Of a stretch of 64,000 nucleotides of DNA, positions 12,201-24,200 are shown in pieces (positions within the stretch are counted from its first letter, which is position 1; each line of letters begins with the position of its first letter). The position numbers and the translations under genes are program-made. The stretch comes from Acholoe squamosa (taxonomy: Eukaryota > Annelida > Polychaeta > Phyllodocida > Polynoidae): the NCBI GenBank assembly GCA_949317995.1, contig OX439042.1, positions 14,115,174-14,179,173 of the forward strand, in the 5' to 3' direction. The notes under the pieces are model-generated. The model ran no database searches. It was not told the DNA's origin and worked only from the letters and a program-made list of their open reading frames with translations.

Positions 12201-15200
12201 TCCTGCAGCTTTTTATCAAATTTTGCCAATTTCCCATATAAATTAGGTGTTCCAAATCTTAATTTCCTCTTTTTGTTGGCCGCTAGCAGCTCACAAGTTC
12301 ATGTATAGGCTTAACAAATTTCAAGTTTTCTATGATGTTAATAAAACCTCCACAAACCAATGTCCACACGGTAAAGCTCAAGTTCCAAGATTTATTCAGA
12401 GAGGATGGGAAATCACAGTGCAGATACAGAAATATAACTCAACGTTTCGGGTAATTAACCCTTCTTCAGGAGAATGTCTTTCATGTTTTCTAGATTCAAA
12501 CTAGGCTCGACTTCAAATCTATGATTCAATTCTTTCATGCAGGACGGTGTTGAGCTGGGACTAGTCGATAAGAATGGGAAAACGCCCCTCATGTTGGCTA
12601 ACGGCAGAAAACATGAACACATTGTTACATACTTAAAGAAGACAGCTAAAAATAAAGCCAGCTACTTGAAGAAAATAGACATCTGGTGAGTGTAATTTGG
12701 CTGTAGAAGTATATAACACTGAGTTGTTTGATATCTCTTATAAGATCTAATTAATACTAACAGTCCGATTGCAAGCCTGAGTTTTTCATTTATCGGCTAG
12801 CCTTTGTAGGCTACTGATTGATCACGTGACTGTGTCATCTTGATAAAGTAGGCCACAGTGTTGAATAGACAGGGTTTAAGGTACTTTGATATTTTAATTT
12901 CAATCTGTCAAAGACTTGGAAAGTTAAGCCTTTAAAGGCCGAACGGGCATGAATGCATTATGCCCATTTGTTGTCATGATGCTTGGTTTTAAATCACGAG
13001 GTCTGAATTCTTGAACATGTATCAAGCCCACCCTGTGGAGTTGATACAGTTCCACAACGTTCGGCCTGATGCACCATGCTGTAGCGACTCGCTAGCACAA
13101 TAACGATGCATCATGACGACCAAGGAATATGAATCTTGGCATTATCAGCCTCTCTACGGTTGAATGCCCTTTGGTCGTCGTGGTGCAGGAATGCAGCCTT
13201 GGCCAGTAACTCACCAGGACTGCATTCATGCATCAATGCGACCCTCGTGGATAGATAGACTCCTGGAAGGTCGTCATGATGCCCAAATGAAGTGCTTGCG
13301 ATCACTCCCGCCAGCACTTCATTGGTGCATCCTGAACCAGTGGGCATGATGCATTGCTGTCACAGTGGCCCTAAGAACGTTATTAACAGTTGAAATAAGT
13401 GAGACTATGTATAAAGCTCCATCCTATGTCTTAGACACTGTGACCTACTTCTGTCTGATACAGCACGCGGCTAGTTTCCATGGTAATGGCGCCGATTCTG
13501 CCAACGGACGGTTTCTCGTTGTGAGTATGAGACTTGGGTCTCTCAAGATAACAACCGCCATGTATTTCTAATACCATCTTATGCAATGTATTGCTCGTTC
13601 TATCATGTTTAACTTAGCCCTTAAACCTAGTTTGGGTAAAAGATACAAGCCCAATTAGTGATTTACATTCTTTTACAAGTCACCACTGTGATTTCAGTTT
13701 TAACCTGAACTGAATCCACAGAAACTACCATATATGCCTGTTTTGGCACACCTTCACGGTGATCGTATCAGCCCTTGCATTGCCCTGCGGTAATCAGAGA
13801 TGTCACTGGAATTCCTGGTTTTCGTTTCAAGATACCTGTATTAAATCATGTTAAATTGCTGGGAAAATGTGTCCAAAAGTTCAGTTTTCCTGGTTTTTGT
13901 TAGCCAGTGAGTGGCAACTCTGGGTAATACAAAGTCGGTATATGCGGTATAGAAATGTATGAAAAATCAAAGTTTAACACATCCCTTCACCATGTGGTAA
14001 TCCTAGACTTGCGCTAATAGTAAATTAACAAACTCCACTAAAACGGGCTGATGTGGTAATTATAATTGTATATAAATAGATATCATGGACTATCACTTTA
14101 AATCAATGAATTCGTTATATACCACGTTATATGATATATGAACTTTTGTCAGACAACAGACTTAGAAGCTGAATCAAACTCTTCCATTATTTTTTTGTTC
14201 TATTTTGTATCTACTCTATGACAACTGAACGCATTATAAGTTAACTCTTAAACTTTTTACAAACTGTGTAATACGATTTCAAGTTCATTTAAAGGAAAAT
14301 TTTATTTTAGTAGTTTTTCGTGGAGCAGAATTTAACAGTCAGTTCTGGATGGTAACATGTCTTTAGTGTTTAAACAAAGGCTATTGAATACATATATGTG
14401 ATAACATTGTTTTCTTGATTTATATATTGTGTTTAAAATCAGTAAAATTGTATTTTTCAGGGCGCTGGTGTTTGGCCCTCCCGGTAACTCAAAGGGACCG
14501 TTACTGTTCTTTGTGTTCAACATGTTGTTCTGGGCCTACCCCATGTACCTCATCAAGGTAAGATAATCTCTATATCTAACACTTTAAATGCTCACATTGC
14601 ACTATGCTGACCTCATGGGTTTGATATACTCCTACGAGAAGACCCACCACCACTTCAACGGTGCATTATATACACTGTGAAGATAAGACATCACACAGTG
14701 TACGTCAGTCTGGAGCTGGTTCTGGTAACACCGATAAGATGAAACCAGCTTGTCCCGGGAATGGTTGTTATCGAGGGTCAAAGAGGTATGAGGGATCAGC
14801 CTATAGGGGAATGCAGGAATCAGCAATGTCTAAGGGGGGGGGGGGTGCAAAGTGGGAGCTGACACAGGGAGACCAGTTCTAGATGTACATGTATATATCC
14901 ATATCTGTCACTGACTGAGTCAGTAAGTCTATAATATCAGTGTATATAAGGGCTTAACACGCCATGTATACATACAGATTACACCCACCCACGTCTACAC
15001 ATTATGATGTAACCACCCACCCACCCACCCGCCTAGACCCCACCCAGACACACACAGTCTACCTGTCACATAGATAAGAACCACATAGCTTTGTCAGTAT
15101 GACACATTTACTCCAAGGGATCTGCTATCGGTTCACCAATGCATTTCCTTGCAAGATGATAAAATGAGTGTGGCTGTCAGAGCCGACTTTGTAAACTGGT

Positions 15201-18200
15201 ACATGAGACCTTTACCACTGTAGTACCTGTGAATAAGGGACCGCCTGTATAAGACACACCCAGAGCAACCCACATATTACCCCCCCCCCCCCCCCCAATG
15301 TGTTTTTTATTTTCCTTTTTCATTTCACACATACACATAGAGATGCCACTTTTCCTGGTTTACCAGAAATTCCTGGTTTTGATTCCAAAATTTCTGTATT
15401 AAATTATGTTGAATTCCTGGGAAAATGTGTCCAAAGTCCAGTTTTCCTGTTTTTTTGTCGTCCAGTGAGTGGAATCTCTGTACACGGTAATATGGTCTGC
15501 CACCCAGTGTGACGTCAGCATGGGATGGTGTACAGATCATGACATCACAGGGGACCGAAGCAAATACCGCGAGATTCAAAGATGGCGGGGAAATAGCCTT
15601 GGGCCGTGCAAGGCGGAAGTAGGTCACAGTGCTGAGAGATGGGAGACAATTTTCTAAATATTTTTCCGGGCATGTTGTTGAAGATAAAGGGATAAGTCTT
15701 CAGTATTTGATGAGTCAGTGTCATGACTCTGTACATCTGACTCCATTTTGGTAATTGAGCAGAAGTTTTAGAGAAATATCTAAGTGGGTTAACCGTCCTA
15801 CCTCTTCAGCATTGTGACTTATTTACGGATGGCACGTTGACGTCATAAAAACGCTTTGGTTCACGGCTAAATAGTGATCCCGCACAAACCGCTTCGGCTC
15901 CCTATTGACTACTGCGGTAGTTGGCCTCCATGTTGTAGAATAATGGTAATGTAAAGTGAAACTACGCCAATATACCGGTAATATAAGCAACTACGGATAG
16001 AGCAGTGGTTTCCTCCCTCAATACATGCATGGGATTTCACTGGAAGTTTGAATGCTAATTAGGTCATTTTTGTGAATTGCACATAACAATTGAGAGAATT
16101 TTGTAGCATTAATTAATATGGGAGGGGGCGTTAGATTTAATGTCTGGTGGAAGTTATCCACCTATAAAATCCCTATGGTCCACGGAAGATAACTGTTAGT
16201 TGTATGCACAACTGGTCAGATGATGTAGATTGTGATATATACATGATGCATTTCATAATGAAAATTGATATTCTTTGATAGATATTGAAATTACCATAAA
16301 TCCCCCATGTATGAGCTCTGGCTTATCTACTATAAAAAAAACCGAGGTGCAGCTTATAATCTAACCATAAAGAAACTATGAACACAGGGCGCCGTATATA
16401 TGAGCGGTTTCTCATTAAGCTATAGTTCTAAACTGGTTATTTTCAAGACCCAGTTATGGCCTATATCCTTTGTCCCAGTTCCCAAAGTCAGGATGCATCT
16501 TATATGAAGATGTGCCTTATTCGTGAGGTTTTACGACAACAAAGTTATCTCTCATATATTTCAAATTGTTGATATTGTGTATATTTTCCAGTGCCTGCCC
16601 CTGACGTAGTTAGATCTGGTCCATATTTCAAATTGTTGATATTGTGTATATTTTCCAGTGCCTGCCCCTGACGTGGTTAGATCTGGAGTTCCTTCACATT
16701 ATTTTCATGTTGCTGAATGCCGTAATGTGGGTGAGTCTGTACCACGCATCTACCACCGACCCTGGATTCCTACCACGCAATGTGCCCGAGTATGACCGCG
16801 CTATTAAAGAGGTAGGAAATATCTAGTTTTGTTTCCCCTTTTGCCATGTTAGCGATTAGAACAAAGCAAGTACATTGAAAAGGGAAGTTACTCTCTCACC
16901 ATTGCCGTTATATAACTTTCAGCACTTTATATATTTACCATGTACCGTAATCTCCCGCATATAAGATGCAGTGCGCGTATAAGACGCACCCCTAACTTGC
17001 CAATGGCTGTTTCGCGTATAAGACGCACATCTTAAGGCTGAAATTTGTAAGATTAGTACATTTCTATAGTAAAAGTACCCCTCGTATAAGACGCACCCCC
17101 AACTTCAGATAATCCTATAAGACACACCAGGCACTTGTTTGGCGTAAAAGACGCGTCTTCTACGCGGGAGATTACGGTAATATTCCACTTCTCAGGTGCA
17201 TGATAAACAGGTACATTGAATGATGCACCCAGCATATGGAGGCACATGTTTATTTGAGTTTTTGCCTTTTTTATTGTAGTAACGTTCTAAATATACCGCC
17301 TCTAACTTACCTAGACTTTTGTCCGAATACCTGCATGTATAAAAGGGTACCTTGGGCTGTTTTGTGTGTACAAGATACCGTTTATATTTTATAATATCCC
17401 AACATTCAAACCCAGTAATCAATACATAGAATGTCCAATACAACATTTTACTTGTCCGAACTTAAACCCCTGTGTTTTTGTAGGTGGCACATTACGATGA
17501 GTGGAAGCATGGACGGAACCCACTGAGTCGGTTATGTCACACGTGTCGGTGTGTCAAACCGATGCGATCCAAGCACTGCCGTGTGTGTAACCGATGTGTA
17601 CGACATTTTGACCACCACTGTCCGTACATCTACAACTGTGTCGGTGTCAGAAACAGGTAAGGACATGATTAGTCAATTATAGCATTAATGTTGGAAATGT
17701 GGGAGGAGTATTATAGAAAATGAAAATCTAAATTTACGAAGAGCCATTAAGCTTAAAACTTTTCAGTACACAGTTTTGCATCCTCTTATATAAAATAAGA
17801 CACCAGGAGAAAATCTTGTTTTAAGTATTAAAACAAGCATTCTCTGAAACTGATTCGTGTCTTAATATTTTGAGACGATTAAAATGGATTAGACCTGAAG
17901 TCATTTGCTGTCTCCAAGCAGAGAAATTTCATTTTGAAAATAAATCTTTATATCTATTCAAAAGTACTAGCCGATAAGACAAAACACTCCAATGGTGCTA
18001 GAATTCATTTCAAGAACGCGATTTATTATTTTAAAGCGTGGTTCGATTTCAGTGTCAGTAACACTTAATGCACACATGTGAAAATATTTTTCATGAAAAG
18101 TCTATTTAATGGTTATCTGCTGTATCCAATGTAATTCTAAGCTCAAAAAGGTCGGAGGGGAAATCATTTCACTTTCACCATTAAGAATAGAAGCATCTGT

Positions 18201-21200
18201 TTGATTGAGAAGATAAAGGTGGACAGGGGCTGTGCAGACTTCTCTTCCCCCTCCCTTTAGGCCTTGAGCCAGGAAGGAAAAAGTACCTTTGAAATCCAGT
18301 CATGCTTATAAAACTATGCAGTGCCTTTTGAAATTTCTACATGTCTGGGCTTACCAACTCACTTAGCTAGACATCCTGTTCACTTGGCTTAGTTCACATG
18401 TTAGGACATAGAGTACTTAAATGAGCAGATGGCCTCTAAGAACTATGCTTACTTAATGTGGGATATCTGTAAATTCCTAATAGTGTGGTAAATTTTGGTG
18501 ATATTAATGTCTAGCAAAGTGAGCTGGGCCTCCCGAACACGAGGCAACTTTAAAAAGTATTGTCAGCTTCAAGACAAAAAAAAGAGAAAGAAGAAAAATT
18601 GGTACTCAGAAACCTTCCTGGCTCGGGGTCTACCTGTGTTCGACGTGTGTGGTGTTTCCTAATAAGAACTCACCCATACTACACATCCTAGGCTAAGTTC
18701 CTAATTCTAAGGTGTTCATGTAATATCTCTGTAAGTGTGAACACGTATCTGTAACTAGGTAACTACAGTGCTTAAGCCTTAAATGTCCATAAAGTGTATT
18801 AATGCACAATGCCCTCCGTCCTCATGGGTGTAAATCAATCCCATGGGAGCAGTATGATTCGCGATTGCGGCGCTGGCGCAGTGGCTCACCAGGGATGTAT
18901 TCACAACTCACTACAAACGGACATGACGCATTAATGCACCATCGATCCTTTAGAGGGGTAATCTATTTCTATATAATTATAGTGCTGAAACTGATCATGG
19001 TCTTGTCCAATAAGGATGTCACTTGTTATTGGGAACTCTGATAGGTAGGATAAGGTAGCAGGTGTATATTTTTTGGCATCGGGCCAGTACAGTAGTATTC
19101 ATCGAAAGGAAAGCCTGGTGTGGATTGTCAGTGATTTATGTAGACTTGTAAATAAATTGACCAACTGCCCACTACCTCAAGTGTTACAGATACCAGCTGT
19201 GTCCGGAAGCTATCAAATATATGTAGCGTGGGAAATGTCTCTTGTATAGGTATTTCTAGTTTGATGATGCAAAGCAGTTATATCTGTTAATACATATATC
19301 TTTAACATCCATGCGCTGTTTTAGCTCCATAGTACCACTTGTATAAGGGATATTATAGAAGTACGGAGCTAAGGTCAGGGAAGGTGTTATAGGCGAGAAT
19401 TATGTTTTTTTAAACTGTAGAACAGTACCAAGCTGCTCAAACCCCAGATGGACCTTTAGGTGTTTGCCTCTCTGTGATTGTGTGAAAATGTGTAAACCAT
19501 CTCCCTGACTTTAGTGTACTCTTTGTGTGGGACTTATCTCATTTATCAATTTAGAACACAAGCTTTGTCATTATTACGGGCTTCCCTAGCCCACTTAAAA
19601 GGGTCTACTTCTCCTCTTTCCTATCCCCTCGGATGTGTGTGGTGCACATATCCGTGGACACCGACACATTTCTCTGTGAAATTGTGTAATGTAGTTCTCA
19701 CCATGAATATGACCTTAGCTGTCGAAATACCGTTAAACATCTACAAGTCACTCACTAGTGTCTTTATTACTCCAATATGATGCCGGTAGCAAAGCGAAAA
19801 GATTTAAACCTGCAAAATCCTGCCTCAGAATCCAACCAAATTTTGAGATTTGAAGTCAAAGTTGGCATCTAGTATTTTCTAGTGGCGGATCGACTTACAA
19901 GTGCACCTGAATCAAGTGAATAACAGAACTGTAGAACGCTATAGAGCTTCTCAAAAGTAATAGTGCATCCATGAGGGGAGTAGCATATCGTCGTTAACAA
20001 CCAGCCTTATAGATTTGGAGAAGGCCATATACCCCTAACCCCTTTACAAGACCCTTATTCAAGGTCTACCTTTCAGCTTTTTGAATAATATTTCATGACT
20101 CCATACCCCTGGCTTTTATACAGCACCGGTGCTTATTCAAAAAATGGTGTTTAAACAGGACAATACGCTAGTAACTGTGTATTCTCTATAGAGTTCTAAG
20201 TTTAGTTTAAGATAAAGTACTAAATTGATAGTGTTGACTGTTGAAATTAGGTGTGTATATAGATCAGCCAAGTGTCCCTATGGACCCCCTTATACCTCTC
20301 CCTTCTACAGAACCTCTTTTGTCTCTTGCAGAGTCTGGTTTTTCATGTTTGTGAGCATGGTGTTCTTGAATTGCGTCATCTCACTCTACTTTTCCACCGA
20401 GATGCTACGGATAGGGGGCTTTGACTGGCTCGTTATATTTGGTATAACGATGCTAGTATTAGGCATCTCTATAGCGGGCATGGTATCTACGTGTTCGGTA
20501 AGTTTGGCGGAGATATGCCATGGAAGAAAACCATCATGAATTGCCATTCATTTTTGTGAACCTGAAATGCAGTGTCATTATTTGGGAGAGGTGTATGATG
20601 AAGGAACAAAAAAGTAACTAACAAAAAAATAAGTGGAAAAATATAATTCCACAAAAAGGTGTCAAACACAACACATATGGTGCAGAACCCAGGGCAGCAG
20701 AAACAACACATGAACATTCTTACACTACGTGAAACACTATGTGAAGCAACAAAAGATTTATATCATCCACCAAAAAACAGTTAATGGTGGACACAAATCC
20801 AACATAAATTAAACTTGTTCACCAAGGTAAAGAGTCGGAACAAAGCGAAACAATTCTAACAACTCAGAATAACCTTGTTACTGTAATCAGAAGGGAAGTG
20901 TTTATTGAATTCCTTGAATTGCTTCAAGACTTTCTTCCACTTTGGTCAACTCCCCCTTTTCTGACTTTTTGTCTTCAATGCCAGTTATGGTGCTGTGGTT
21001 GTCTATTGTTGGTGTTCCCTGTGAACAGATAGCGCCCATGTGAAGGACTCCAGAAGCATATTCTTTGGACAAATAGTCCCCAGCTTCTGCCTAGTTTGTC
21101 TCCTGCAGAATATCGATCTTTAGACTGCTCTCCATGGAGTCTACAGTGGCCATTAGATATTTCCATTTTCCATGAAATGTTTTCCAAAAGCAGCAGCCAC

Positions 21201-24200
21201 TGCGGAGTGGGCATACAAAGGAAAAACTATCAACATCTTCAATATAAACTAATCTTGTCATAAATCAATTGTATTTCAGAGTAACCTTTCTGATTTTCTG
21301 CACGGCATTCACCGCCATTGCTTTGATAACCGTCAAGTTTACTCTTGCTGTCTGGGCGATAGACGGTAACTCCTGGTACTTCTACTATGGGTCTGCCATA
21401 GGTGCATTCTTTTTGGCAGTTGCTGTAGTTCTAACAACGACAGCCGTAAGTCGTAGTAAAACTAGAAAATCAGTCACTCATTTGCTCTTTTTTATATACT
21501 AGAAGTGATTGGCCATTTGATTCAAGCCATTTTGTGACTATCAGCAAATATTTTGATTTGGCATACACATTGTCTCAGAGTTTAGTTTGCTATTATCAAC
21601 ATACTCGATATCTTTCCATAAATGCTTTTGATGCGCCTTGCTCATTTTTCTTGCTCGCTTTGCATGGCAGGACTTTTTAGTATTGCACATTAGAAATCAC
21701 ATATCTATCCAAGTCTCACCAAAATGAATATATGATCTTCATAGTTAGAAAACGAACATAGATAACACAGGAAGTGGATAACAGCTGGTGTGTTTTGGTT
21801 TGTTCACATGCTACAAAGTGTCCATATCACCGGGCTATCATAGTTAAACCCTACTTGGTTATCACAAAATGCAGACATAATGCCAAGAGAACAAAACACT
21901 ACAATGTTTTTCCAACCCAACTATTAATTCCACAAAATATAAAGCTTCTTAGCCCTAGGACAAGCTATGCAATAACATAAAAAAAAATCAAAAGATAGAA
22001 AACCAGATTCTTTGATGATAAGTAAAATAGTAGATAGCTCAGAATGATGCTCACACGTGGATTGTTACAGTAAATGAGCCACCCTGAAGCAGCAAAGGTT
22101 ACATTGGTGGTCACCAGTTGTCAAGACTTAGCTGCTCAGATTGAAAGTCACTATTACCGTAATCTCTCGCCAGTCTGTCATAGTATGACTTACAGGGAGT
22201 GTAACATATCAAAAGGAAGGTCTTGGTGTCCTCCTTGTGGTTCCAGGGAGAACTAAAAACGGTAGGTATGGTTTTTATTCTTGAGAGATGATAAACATGA
22301 GAGGGGTGTTATTGGCTGTCATGTTTTGAAATATAACAATCATTGGTTGTTATGTTGTTGTTTTTCTAATTGGAGAGATATTGGTTGGCATTTTTTTTGT
22401 GTTATGGTAAACATTGGTTCTCATGATTTGTGAGGGGAGAAACATTAATTTTTTAGATGAGTGATGGTTGTTTACGAGGTTTACTAAGTTAATCTTTGTC
22501 AATATGATGAATATTGGATGTTTTGATTGTCAGAGGAAAAGCATTATTTTTCCTGTGTGTTTTTTTAGATGTACTTCGGTTGCCAATTTCTTTGATATGA
22601 TAGGTATTGGTTGCTATATTTTGTGATAGGAAATACATGAGTTTGTGAGAAGACATACATTGGTTTCTTAACTTTAATGAGCAGAGAGGCATAAACCATC
22701 ATGGTTCTGTGATATGATAGACACTGGTTGTCATGCTCTGTGATCAAAATCATTGGTCATAATCATGTTTTGTGATATAATGGGCATTGGTTGTCAAGTT
22801 TTGGGATATGATGGACATTTTCATGTTTTGTGAGAAGAAAGGTAGAGAGTGTCATGTCTTTGTGATATGACAGACAATAGTTGTCAGGATTGGGATATGA
22901 TAGACATTGGTTGTCAAATATATGTTAGATATTGGTTGTCAAGTTAAGCAGCCTCCCCTCAGACTCAAAACACCTTTTGACCAAAAGAAAAACAGCCGCT
23001 GATGTTTGGAGTCACTCACTAACACCTTAACCAGTTACTAATAAGACTAACCAATTAATTCCTTTCAGAGTGAACTTTATGACCTTCTCGGTGTGCTTCA
23101 CCACAATAGCCCTGATTAGCGTCAAGTTGATCCTTGCTGTGTGGGAACTTGAAGGAGACCGCTGGTACCTCTACTATGGCTCGGTCTCGGGCGGCTTCTT
23201 TTTGGGACTTACTCTGTTTCTAACAACAAATGCCGTAAGTCCTAACCACCACAGCAGCAGCAAATCTCTGTCACAAGCCTCACAAATATTGTTTTGTTTT
23301 TATCGCCCAATATCAATTAGCTGTTATTTTGATGTTCTGCTGGAAGCTTCTAAGAATACCTTTTATTTTATTTTCCTCAGATCATGTTTGTGGCTTTTTT
23401 TCCCAATAATTTTTCTATGCATTATATCATTATAGGTGTGCTAATATTTTTGCATGAAAGAAACTTTTGCGGTTAACAGCTGCCCCAACTCACAGACCCT
23501 TCCCTAATTATCGCTTCGCTTTCCAGAATTACTTTTCTTCTTAGCACCATCTCATATGTGCCGTTGGCAGTGATCGGTGCTATATTTATGCACAAGGTGT
23601 GGCAAATTGAAGGACCTAGGTGGTACCTCGCCTTGGCAATCCCGCATTTCTCCTTCTCATTCGGAGTCACATTTGCCGTATCTTGTACAACAGTGAGTAG
23701 GGTAGAACAGATTTACTGTGTGAACAGAGGTGTGGATAAGTGACTTTTGTAACACTACTAAAGTACAGCTCAATACTGACATAAGGGGATGATACATAAG
23801 TGCATTATGTCCATTGGTCCGCATGATACACCAATGAAGTGCTGCCAAGTCGGTTCACCAGCAGCTCATGCCAAGTTTCTGGGAGTATAGCATCCCTGTA
23901 GCATCAGCATGGGGAGTGAACGTAGTCATGGTGTTTTACCCATCAGGGTTACAATCATGCATGATGAGGACAGATAGATATGATGCATTAATTGATGCAC
24001 TATCGGCCCTTAAAGTTAAAGGGTTAAACTTGAGAAGGACATACACTTGCCAAGGGCAGGCCTTTTACCATAATCTCCGGCGTATAAGGCGCAGCCCGCG
24101 TATAAGGCGCACCTAGAGTTTTGGAAAATTCTCAAAAAAAATGAAAAATTCATAAATTTGGTTCTACTGAATGAATTTTCAAAAGTTCAAAAACCCATGT

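Larger units (their letters stand above)
12686..14460 (+). other. ANK-DHHC intron 5
   Basis: A 1.8-kb intron holding a GCATCATG-type fold-back repeat (12940-13360) and a MITE (13795-13922). No exon candidate was found. Confidence 0.75.
17657..20331 (+). other. ANK-DHHC intron 8
   Basis: A 2.7-kb intron upstream of the alternative-exon cluster. It holds a GCATCATG-type repeat (about 18785-18960) and a reverse copy of the GAGTGAGTGAGT...ACGCC repeat (about 19565-19755). I looked for a sixth exon-9 version (F...G-x-x-W pattern, 166 nt) and saw none. Confidence 0.7.
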
